Notes under the pieces: model-generated | Told to the model about the DNA's origin: nothing | Databases searched by the model: none | Seen by the model: the letters and a program-made list of their open reading frames with translations, nothing else | Assembly: GCA_900541675.1 (NCBI GenBank) | Contig: UQKU01000005.1 | Location: 30,560 to 94,559 of the forward strand | Direction: 5' to 3' | Source of the DNA: an uncultured Collinsella sp. | Lineage (GTDB): Bacteria; Actinomycetota; Coriobacteriia; Coriobacteriales; Coriobacteriaceae | DNA length: 64,000 nucleotides | Shown: positions 23,266 to 30,112 of the stretch, in pieces | How the letters are laid out: each line of letters opens with the position of its first letter | Position numbering within the stretch: the stretch's first letter is position 1 | Program-made: the position numbers and the translations under genes

Positions 23266-23521
23266 GGCGGGCCTTTCCAAGTACAGTTGTATTGGGGCAC
23301 ATTGTCGCACGCGGCGCGCCTCGGCGACGGCCGCGGTGCGTCAATTGTTTCGTCTCCGTCAAGTCTTTGGGCAGGAGTTAGTTTTTCGCGGCACATCGAC
23401 GTGGGTGCGATAAGATAGAACGCCATGTCCGGCTGCGCGGTTTACGCAGGCTGGGCAAATCTGTACGACGCCGCCCGGAACGACACGGGGCGGCACAGAT
23501 CCATAAAGGAGGATCACTGGT

Positions 23522-25309
23522 ATGAGCCAGACCCGTCCCATCGACGAGCATTCCATGCACACCCGTACCTGCGGCGAGCTTCGCCGCGAGAACGTGGGCG
23601 AAGAGGTCACCCTCACCGGTTGGGTGAGCCGTCGCCGCGACCACGGCGGCCTTATCTTCTGCGACCTTCGCGACCGCGAGGGCATTACGCAGCTCACCTT
23701 CGACCCCGAGCACTCCGACGGCGACGCCTTTAAGATCGCCGAGACTATGCGTCCCGAGTGGCCCATCAAGATCCATGGCGTCGTGCGCGCTCGTGGCGAG
23801 GAGACCACCAACACCAAGCTCGCGACCGGCGAGATCGAGGTCCTGACCGATCATGCCGAGGTGCTCAACACGTCCGTCACCCCGCCGTTCCAGATCGAGG
23901 ATGGCATCGAGACCAGCGAGGACACCCGCCTGCGTTATCGCTATCTGGACCTTCGTCGTCCCGAGATGATGGCCAATCTCAAGCTGCGCTCCGACTTTAC
24001 CTTTGCTATTCGCGAGGCGCTGCACAACCGTGAGTTCATGGAAGTCGAGACGCCCTCCCTATTCAAGTCCACGCCCGAGGGCGCCCGCGACTTCATCGTT
24101 CCCAGCCGCATCCAGCCGGGTAACTTCTACGCCCTGCCGCAGTCCCCGCAGCTCCTGAAGCAGCTGCTTATGGTCGGTGGCGTCGAGCGCTACTACCAGG
24201 TCGCCAAGTGCTTCCGCGACGAGGACCTGCGTGCCGACCGTCAGCCCGAGTTCACCCAGGTCGATATCGAGATGTCCTTCGTTGACCAGAACGATGTCAT
24301 GAGCGCGCTCGAGGAGGTCCTGGCCGACGCCTTTGGCCGCATGGGCGTTGAGATGTCCACGCCGCTGCGCCGCATGGATTACTGGGAGGCCATGGATACC
24401 TATGGCTCCGATAAGCCCGATACCCGCTATGGTATGCACCTGATCGACCTGACCGATATCTTTGCCAACTCCAAGTTTAAGGTCTTTGCGACCGCCGCAA
24501 ACGAGGAGGGTTCCGTCGTCAAGGCCATCAACGCAAAGGGCGCCGGTGCCTGGGCACGTGCCAAGATCGATAAGCTCGCCGGCGTGGCCTCCACGTTTGG
24601 CGCCAAGGGCTTGGCTTGGATCGCCTTCCGCGAGGATGGCTCCATCAACAGCCCCATCGTCAAGTTCTTCTCGGACGAGGAGATGGCGGCCCTGCGCGAG
24701 CGCATGGACGTCGAGCCCGGCGACCTCGTGATGTTCGCCGCCGGCCCGCGCCTGCTCTCTGACGAGATCCTGGGCGGCATGCGTTCCCACATGGCCAATG
24801 CGCTCGAGATCAAGCGCGAGGGCCACGACTTCCTGTGGGTCGTCAACTTCCCGCTGTTCCATTGGGACGAGGATCGCAAGGCCTATGCTGCCGAGCACCA
24901 GCCCTTTACCCTGCCGACCGAGACCGACATCGCCAAGATTGAGGCCGATCCGCTGGCAGCCGGTTCGTGCACCTACGACTTTGTCATGGATGGCTTTGAG
25001 GCCGGCGGCGGCGGTATGCGTATCCACAACGCCGAGATGCAGATGTCCATGCTCAAGCTTCTGGGCTTTACCGAGGAGCGCGCCGAGTCTCAGTTCGGCT
25101 TCCTCATGGAGGCCCTCAAGTTTGGTGCGCCCCCGATGGGCGGTTTCGCTTTGGGCCTGGACCGCGTGTGCATGCTGCTCACCGGTTCCGACTCCATCCG
25201 CGACGTCATGGCGTTCCCCAAGACGGCCAGTGGCTCCGACCTTATGTCGGGCGCCCCGAGTGCCGTTAGTGGCGCCCAGCTCAAGGACGTCAGCCTGCGC
25301 CTGATGTAG
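23522..25309 (+). CDS. aspS: Aspartate--tRNA ligase
   Basis: Bacterial-type class IIb synthetase of 595 aa. The N-terminal OB-fold anticodon domain (~15-110) includes GWVSRRRDHGGLIFCDLRD. The catalytic core has motif 2 (CFRDEDLRADRQPEF), the GAD insertion (~290-420) and motif 3 (GGFALGLDRV). The start at 23522 is supported by AAAGGAGG. Standing alone between a minus-strand gene and a terminator, it is probably monocistronic. Confidence 0.97.
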   Translation: MSQTRPIDEHSMHTRTCGELRRENVGEEVTLTGWVSRRRDHGGLIFCDLRDREGITQLTFDPEHSDGDAFKIAETMRPEWPIKIHGVVRARGEETTNTKLATGEIEVLTDHAEVLNTSVTPPFQIEDGIETSEDTRLRYRYLDLRRPEMMANLKLRSDFTFAIREALHNREFMEVETPSLFKSTPEGARDFIVPSRIQPGNFYALPQSPQLLKQLLMVGGVERYYQVAKCFRDEDLRADRQPEFTQVDIEMSFVDQNDVMSALEEVLADAFGRMGVEMSTPLRRMDYWEAMDTYGSDKPDTRYGMHLIDLTDIFANSKFKVFATAANEEGSVVKAINAKGAGAWARAKIDKLAGVASTFGAKGLAWIAFREDGSINSPIVKFFSDEEMAALRERMDVEPGDLVMFAAGPRLLSDEILGGMRSHMANALEIKREGHDFLWVVNFPLFHWDEDRKAYAAEHQPFTLPTETDIAKIEADPLAAGSCTYDFVMDGFEAGGGGMRIHNAEMQMSMLKLLGFTEERAESQFGFLMEALKFGAPPMGGFALGLDRVCMLLTGSDSIRDVMAFPKTASGSDLMSGAPSAVSGAQLKDVSLRLM

Positions 25310-25331
25310 GCGAGCGGCTACATATTGCCCG

Positions 25332-25367
25332 CAACGAGGGAAGGACGCGTGCCTTCCCTCGTTTTTT
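25332..25367 (+). terminator. Rho-independent terminator after aspS
   Basis: AACGAGGGAAGG pairs with CCTTCCCTCGTT around a short loop, followed by a T-run, 23 bp after the stop. Confidence 0.9.
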
Positions 25368-25453
25368 GTGGAACGGGGGTGCGCCAGTAACGTACAATAA
25401 CTACCACGTGGCTGGGTTTTGCCGGCCGAATGTGCGACGTCGTGGGAGGGGAC

Positions 25454-25702
25454 ATGGTCGAGTTTACAAAGACGATTAAAGATCCGTTGGGACTGCATGC
25501 CCGCCCGGTCGCGCTGCTCTACGACATCATTGCCAAGCATCGCAGCGACGTGTCGGTTAGCATCGGCGACCGCCATACCGACGGCCGTGATGTGATGGGG
25601 CTCATGGCGCTTTACGGCGAGTGCGGCGAGGACATCGTCTTTCGCGTTTCGGGCGTAGACGAGGCCTCGTGTGTCACGTCGATCAGAAACCTCTCCCTCT
25701 AA
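25454..25702 (+). CDS. HPr-family phosphocarrier protein with Asp46
   Basis: 82-residue PTS phosphocarrier. The phospho-accepting H15 lies in GLHARPVA at exactly the canonical position. The regulatory Ser46 seen in Bacillus HPr is replaced by D46 (RDVMG), so HprK-type phosphorylation is not possible at that site and the surface is constitutively acidic. The ATG at 25454 has GGGAGGGG upstream. No Enzyme I or PTS permease gene is nearby. A role in PTS transport or as an NPr-like regulator remains open. Confidence 0.88.
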   Translation: MVEFTKTIKDPLGLHARPVALLYDIIAKHRSDVSVSIGDRHTDGRDVMGLMALYGECGEDIVFRVSGVDEASCVTSIRNLSL

Positions 25703-25707
25703 GCGCA

Positions 25708-25746
25708 ACAGATGTGACAAAGGGACAGTCCCTTTGTCACATCTGT
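25708..25746. repeat. Perfect 18-bp-arm palindrome (ACAAAGGGAC type)
   Basis: ACAGATGTGACAAAGGGA and its exact complement flank CAG, 5 bp after the HPr stop. It may serve as a terminator. The AAAGGGACAG core links it to other intergenic repeats in this window. Confidence 0.75.
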
Positions 25747-25791
25747 TTCATATGGGAAACTTTTTCGAAAACTGAATAGGGCCCCTTTCCA

Positions 25792-25845
25792 AAAAGTTAA
25801 CCACGTGCTAGTTTACTATAGCGAACATAGACGTGGTTAACTTTT
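25792..25845. promoter_or_regulatory. Candidate iron-responsive operator/promoter of feoA
   Basis: AAAAGTTAACCACGT and ACGTGGTTAACTTTT form a perfect 15-bp inverted repeat with 24 bp between the arms, ~45 bp upstream of the first feoA. The spacer contains TACTATAGC, a plausible -10. A copy of the half-site core GTGGTTAACT recurs at 28997-29006 before the Cys-rich protein gene. Regulator unknown. Confidence 0.55.
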
Positions 25846-25888
25846 GCTGCGTCGATGTTGAGGACGAACCGACGTTAGGAGCTCACTC

Positions 25889-26131
25889 ATGTCTTGCGGA
25901 CCGCAGATGCCGGCTATGCCGCTTTCGATGGTAAAAGCGGGCGAAACCGTGCGCGTGTCTCGCGTAAAGGGCAATGAGGACATGAAGCACCACCTCAAGG
26001 ACCTCGGCTTTGTCGAGGGCAACGAGATTCACGTGGTGAGCTCGAGTGGTGCCAATATCATCGTCACCGTGCTGGGTGCACGCTTTGGTATCGATTCCAA
26101 GGTCGCCATGCACATCATGACCGTGGGTTAG
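25889..26131 (+). CDS. feoA: FeoA-domain protein (first copy)
   Basis: Small cytoplasmic SH3-like FeoA protein of 80 aa, an accessory of ferrous iron transporter FeoB. The family core is visible (VSRVKGNEDMKHHLKDLGF then VEGNEIHVV). The N terminus includes a cysteine and several methionines (SCGPQMPAMP) not typical of short FeoA. Shine-Dalgarno TTAGGAG lies 8 bp upstream. It is followed 39 bp later by a second feoA. Confidence 0.9.
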   Translation: MSCGPQMPAMPLSMVKAGETVRVSRVKGNEDMKHHLKDLGFVEGNEIHVVSSSGANIIVTVLGARFGIDSKVAMHIMTVG

Positions 26132-26170
26132 TTCGCAACATTCCGCAAAAACTGAAAGGGGGACAAGTAC

Positions 26171-26392
26171 ATGAAGACGTTGGGTGACGTTAAGGTGGGC
26201 GAGAGCTCCACCATCGTCAAGCTTCACGGTGAGGGCGCACTTCGCCGCCACCTTATGGACCTGGGGCTCATCAAGGGCACGTCGTTTAAGGTCGTAAAGG
26301 TCGCACCGCTCGGGGATCCGGTCGAGATCAACGTGCGCGGCTACGAGCTTTCCATCCGCAAGGAGGAGGCTGCCGTCGTCGAGGTCCAGTAA
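26171..26392 (+). CDS. feoA: FeoA-domain protein (second copy)
   Basis: 73-residue FeoA protein with the core MDLGLIKGTSFKVVKVAPLG and C-terminal RKEEAAVVEV. It is preceded by GAAAGGGGG and followed by a 125-bp gap before feoB that carries its own inverted repeat. Two feoA genes with different N termini in front of feoB suggest distinct regulatory or scaffolding partners of the FeoB complex. Confidence 0.92.
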   Translation: MKTLGDVKVGESSTIVKLHGEGALRRHLMDLGLIKGTSFKVVKVAPLGDPVEINVRGYELSIRKEEAAVVEVQ

Positions 26393-26422
26393 GGGGCCCT
26401 TAGACGGCTATTTCTGCAGATA

Positions 26423-26442
26423 AAGTTAGGTTTTTCTAACTT
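26423..26442. promoter_or_regulatory. AAGTTAG/CTAACTT inverted repeat upstream of feoB
   Basis: AAGTTAG-GTTTTT-CTAACTT lies ~75 bp upstream of feoB. The arms resemble the half-sites of DtxR/IdeR-type metal regulators (TTAGGTTAG...), so this is a candidate iron-responsive internal promoter site. The match is by eye only. Confidence 0.45.
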
Positions 26443-26517
26443 AATGCAGCAACTTTGAAGCACATTATCCAGCTCGCGCGGAGAAAGCAGCGCGGGCACA
26501 CAAGGAAGAAGGATTGA

Positions 26518-28845
26518 ATGGCGGATTCACAGATCCATGTCGCGCTTGCGGGTAACCCCAACTGCGGCAAGACCACGCTTTTCAACCTGATCACCGGCGC
26601 CAACGGCTACGTTGGCAATTGGCCCGGCGTCACGGTTGAGAAAAAGGAAGCCAAGCTCCTAAGCGACAAGAACGTTACCATCACGGACCTCCCTGGCATC
26701 TACTCGCTTTCGCCCTATAGCCCCGAGGAGCAGTGCTCGCGCGATTACCTCATGAGCGGCGAGCCCGATGTCGTTGTCCAGGTGGTCGATGCCACCAACC
26801 TCGAGCGCAACCTGTACCTGGCGCTTCAGGTTATCGAGACCGGCCTGCCCGTGGTCGTCGCCCTCAACATGGCCGACCTGGTCGAGAAGAACGGCGATAA
26901 GATCGACACGGACAAGCTCTCCAAGAAGCTTGGCTGCCCGGTCATGATGATCTCCGCTCTTAAGAACAAGGGCATCACGGAGCTGTTCGATCAGGTCAAG
27001 AAGTCTGCCGCTTCCAAGGGCCAGGTGCCGGAGCACAAGTTCGATTCCTCCATCGAGGACGTTCTGGACCACATCGAGAACAACCTGCCGGCGAGCGTTC
27101 CCGCCAACAAGCGTCGCTACTACGCTGTCAAGCTGTTTGAGCGCGACGCGGACGCCTGCAAGCTCATCAACCTCACCAAGGAGAAGGCCGCTCGCGTCGA
27201 GCAGCTGGTCGCCCAGTGCGAGCAGGATTGCGACGACGACGCCGAGTCCATCATTACCGGCGAGCGCTATGGCGTGATTGCCCACATCATCGACGAGTGC
27301 CTTACCAAGGCTCCGGCCAAGATGAGCACCTCCGAGAAGATCGACCGCGTGGTTACCAACCGTATTTTGGGCCTGCCGATCTTTGTGGTCATCATGTTCT
27401 GCGTGTACTACATCGCCGTTTCCACCCTGGGCGGCACGGTGACCGACTTCACCAACGACCAGCTCTTCGGTACCGACGGTTGGTACGTGCTCGGTCAGGG
27501 CCGCGACGCCTACGACGCGGCCGTCGAGGCTGCGGGCGACGATGCCGACTCGGTTGACCCGGCGCAGTACGGCCCCTATGTCCCGGGTATCACCACCGTG
27601 GTGCACGACGCCCTTGTGGCGGGCGGCACCGAGGACGGTGGCCTGGTCGATTCGCTGGTCTGCGACGGCATCGTCGGCGGTTTGGGTGCCATCTTTGGCT
27701 TTGTGCCGCAGATGTTCCTGCTGTTCGTCATGCTGTCTTTCCTGGAGGACTGCGGCTACATGGCCCGTGTCGCCTTTATCATGGACCGCGTGTTCCGCCG
27801 CTTTGGCCTGTCCGGTAAGTCCTTTATCCCCATGCTTGTGTCCTCGGGCTGCGGCGTCCCCGGCGTCATGGCTACCAAGACCATCGAGAACGAGAAGGAC
27901 CGCCGCATGACGGTCATGACCACCACGTTTATTCCCTGTGGCGCCAAGCTGCCGATTATCGCCCTGCTCATGGGTTCCATCATCGGCGATTCTTCCACCA
28001 CCGCCGCATGGATCAGCCCGCTCTTCTACTTCCTTGGCGTCTTTGCCGTCATCGCTTCGGGCCTTATGCTCAAGAAGACCAAGCTCTTCGCCGGCCGCCC
28101 GACGCCGTTCGTTATGGAGCTTCCTGCCTACCACTTCCCGGCGATCCGCTCTTGGGCACTGCACGTGTGGGAGCGCTGCTGGGCCTTTATCAAGAAGGCC
28201 GGCACGGTCATCTTCGCCTCCACTGTCGTGGTTTGGTTCCTCTCCAACTTCGGTAGCTATAACGGTTCCTTTGGCTTCCTGCCTGCCATGGAGGGCATCC
28301 CCGAGGAGTTCATGGACTACTCCGTGCTCGCCATGCTGGGCAACCTGGTTGCCTGGATCTTCGCCCCGCTCGGCTTTAGCACTTGGCAGGCCACCGCACT
28401 GACCGTCTCTGGCCTTGTCGCTAAGGAGAACGTCGTCGCCACCGCCGGCTCGCTGCTGTCCGTTGCCGACGCCGCCGAGACCGACCCGAGCCTGTGGACC
28501 GCGTTCGCCGGCATGTTCCCGACTATGGGCGCTTGCGTTGCTTTTGGTGCCTTCAACCTGCTGTGCGCTCCGTGCTTTGCCGCCATGGGTACCATCCGCA
28601 ACCAGATGGACTCCGGCAAGTGGACCGCGATTGCCATCGGCTACGAGTGCGCCTTTGCCTGGGTTATCGGCCTGTTCATCAACCAGTTCTACAACCTGCT
28701 TGTTCTTGGGCAGTTTGGTATCTGGACGATTGTGGCCATCGTGCTGTTGGTTGCAATGCTCTTCCAGATTTTCCGCCCCATGCCCAAACATGCATGGACC
28801 GACGAGGACGAGACCAACACTGCTTCCGCTGCAGTTTCCGCTTAA
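26518..28845 (+). CDS. feoB: Ferrous iron transporter FeoB
   Basis: 775-residue inner-membrane Fe(II) transporter. The N-terminal G domain has G1 (GNPNCGKTT, ~12-20), the NWPGVTVEKKE switch, G3 (DLPG, 57-60) and G4 (NMAD, 117-120). A helical regulatory domain follows (~170-270). The membrane part has two Gate motifs, one containing SGCGVPGVMATKTIENEKD. A polar insert between the first two helices (~310-365) is unusually acidic. It is downstream of the two feoA genes and upstream of a Cys-rich FeoB partner. The ATG at 26518 follows AAGAAGGA. Confidence 0.97.
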   Translation: MADSQIHVALAGNPNCGKTTLFNLITGANGYVGNWPGVTVEKKEAKLLSDKNVTITDLPGIYSLSPYSPEEQCSRDYLMSGEPDVVVQVVDATNLERNLYLALQVIETGLPVVVALNMADLVEKNGDKIDTDKLSKKLGCPVMMISALKNKGITELFDQVKKSAASKGQVPEHKFDSSIEDVLDHIENNLPASVPANKRRYYAVKLFERDADACKLINLTKEKAARVEQLVAQCEQDCDDDAESIITGERYGVIAHIIDECLTKAPAKMSTSEKIDRVVTNRILGLPIFVVIMFCVYYIAVSTLGGTVTDFTNDQLFGTDGWYVLGQGRDAYDAAVEAAGDDADSVDPAQYGPYVPGITTVVHDALVAGGTEDGGLVDSLVCDGIVGGLGAIFGFVPQMFLLFVMLSFLEDCGYMARVAFIMDRVFRRFGLSGKSFIPMLVSSGCGVPGVMATKTIENEKDRRMTVMTTTFIPCGAKLPIIALLMGSIIGDSSTTAAWISPLFYFLGVFAVIASGLMLKKTKLFAGRPTPFVMELPAYHFPAIRSWALHVWERCWAFIKKAGTVIFASTVVVWFLSNFGSYNGSFGFLPAMEGIPEEFMDYSVLAMLGNLVAWIFAPLGFSTWQATALTVSGLVAKENVVATAGSLLSVADAAETDPSLWTAFAGMFPTMGACVAFGAFNLLCAPCFAAMGTIRNQMDSGKWTAIAIGYECAFAWVIGLFINQFYNLLVLGQFGIWTIVAIVLLVAMLFQIFRPMPKHAWTDEDETNTASAAVSA

Positions 28846-28873
28846 GTCCGAATAAGGATCAGCCCCTTTTCAC

Positions 28874-28907
28874 GAGCCCGGGTGTCCCAGCGACACTCGG
28901 GCTTTTT
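28874..28907 (+). terminator. Rho-independent terminator after feoB
   Basis: AGCCCGGGTGTC pairs with GACACTCGGGCT, followed by TTTT, 28 bp after the feoB stop. It separates feoB from the Cys-rich gene, which must use read-through or its own promoter. Confidence 0.9.
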
Positions 28908-28923
28908 GGTGGGGGAGATGTGG

Positions 28924-28969
28924 CGTTTCCGCAGATAAAACCGACCAAAATAAACCTGTCCCTTTTTGG
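28924..28969 (-). repeat. REP-like element, copy 1 (ACAGGTTTATTTTGG type)
   Basis: Contains CCAAAATAAACCTGTCCC and the block GCAGATAAAACC. The reverse complement of the whole ~46 bp recurs at 60811-60858 with few differences. Confidence 0.7.
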
Positions 28970-29020
28970 TAGGTGGAGAATGGGGTAAAGTAAGTGGTGG
29001 TTAACTAGAGGAGGCTTGCT

Positions 29021-29221
29021 ATGGCACCTATCGATATTGTTGTACTGGCTGTTGTCGGCATTGCGTTTGTCGCGGTGTGCGTGCGCATCTACCGCAAGGG
29101 CACCTGCGCCGACTGCGCTCAAGGTGGCGTTTGCACCGGGCATTGCTCCAACAAAAAGACGTGCGCCGCGCTTAAGGGCGTGGACAAAATCGCCGAAGAC
29201 TTGGGCCGTGGTATCAAGTAA
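29021..29221 (+). CDS. FeoB-associated Cys-rich membrane protein
   Basis: 66-residue protein with one N-terminal helix (~5-23) and a short cytoplasmic tail carrying five cysteines (CADCAQGGVC, GHCSNKKTC). This is the pattern of the small Cys-rich partner that often follows feoB and is thought to help iron handling. AGAGGAGG precedes the ATG. The leader carries GTGGTTAACT at 28997, matching half of the palindrome upstream of feoA, suggesting common regulation. Confidence 0.88.
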   Translation: MAPIDIVVLAVVGIAFVAVCVRIYRKGTCADCAQGGVCTGHCSNKKTCAALKGVDKIAEDLGRGIK

Positions 29222-29233
29222 GGCCCGGACATC

Positions 29234-29269
29234 AAAGCGCCCCGCGAGCATTCGTTCGCGGGGCGCTTT
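29234..29269 (+). terminator. Terminator after the Cys-rich gene
   Basis: AAAGCGCCCCGCGA pairs exactly with TCGCGGGGCGCTTT around 8 nt, starting 12 bp after the stop. Confidence 0.85.
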
Positions 29270-29326
29270 GCGCATTTGGACGCGAGCGCGGCGAGTTGAA
29301 GAGTATTTTTAGGGTATCGTTAAATC

Positions 29327-29393
29327 AGTTGCGGTGAAATACGGACTGTTTTGGCTGTCAAAGGCCTTATCTACTCCGTATTCCACCGCAACT
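29327..29393. repeat. AGTTGCGGTGAAATA palindrome, copy 1
   Basis: Inverted repeat with AGTTGCGGTGAAATACGGA at the left and TCCGTATTCCACCGCAACT at the right, then TTTTTGTG. Nearly identical to copy 2 at 37741-37807. The two copies bracket the kdp regulon. It lies 14 bp beyond the kdpE stop, so it may also act as its terminator. Confidence 0.85.
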
Positions 29394-29407
29394 TTTTGTG
29401 GGGTGGG

Positions 29408-30112
29408 CTAGAGACGCTGCATGCGGTACCCGACACCCATGTGCGTCTGAATCATCTTAGGGTGAGAGGGGTCTGCCTCGATCTTCTTGCGCAGGGTGCG
29501 CATGAACACGCGCAGGCTCGCCAGATCGCTGCCCCAGCTCGTGCCCCATATCTCGCGGGTGATGAAGGTGTGGGTGAGCACCTTGTCGACGTTTTTCGCC
29601 AGAAGGACGAGCAATTTGTACTCGGTTGGGGTGAGCGAGAGCTCGCGTCCGTCTTTCGTCGCGTATCCCGCGGCGTAGTCGATATGCAGCGGACCGTTGT
29701 CGAACGTGCTCGCTTCTGTCGACTCACTCGACGCCATCGAGGAGCGCCTCAAATTCGCGCGGACGCGCGCGAGCAACTCATCCACAGAAAAGGGCTTGGT
29801 GAGGTAGTCGTCTGCCCCTGCGTCAAGTGCTGCAATCTTGTCGGAATCTTCGGTGCGCGCCGAAATGACGATAATGGGGACTGCCGACCAGCTTCGGATC
29901 TTCGTGATGACCTCGATACCGTCAATGTCGGGAAGGCCGAGGTCGAGCATGATGAGGCTAGGGCCGTGCGACACCGCATCCATGATGGCGGCCTGGCCGT
30001 TGCAAACCTTGCTCACGACATAGCCGTGGAGGTCAAGCGCGGTCGAAACGAGGTTTTGAACGGTCAGGTCATCTTCGACCAGGAGGATGCGTGGCTTAGC
30101 GGCATTATTCAT
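29408..30112 (-). CDS. kdpE: KdpE response regulator
   Basis: OmpR/PhoB-family regulator of 234 aa activating kdpFABC under potassium limitation. The receiver domain shows acidic residues in LVEDD (11-15), phospho-acceptor D57 and K106 (TKPF). The C-terminal winged helix has LTPTEYKLLVLL and GVGYRMQ. The ATG at 30112 overlaps the end of kdpD by 8 bp, indicating translational coupling; longer in-frame starts run deep into kdpD and are rejected. Confidence 0.95.
   Translation of the reverse strand: MNNAAKPRILLVEDDLTVQNLVSTALDLHGYVVSKVCNGQAAIMDAVSHGPSLIMLDLGLPDIDGIEVITKIRSWSAVPIIVISARTEDSDKIAALDAGADDYLTKPFSVDELLARVRANLRRSSMASSESTEASTFDNGPLHIDYAAGYATKDGRELSLTPTEYKLLVLLAKNVDKVLTHTFITREIWGTSWGSDLASLRVFMRTLRKKIEADPSHPKMIQTHMGVGYRMQRL

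Noticed and set aside
26393..26517. Possible small gene or riboswitch between feoA and feoB
   Set aside because: No coding frame and no recognisable riboswitch core; only the AAGTTAG inverted repeat stands out.
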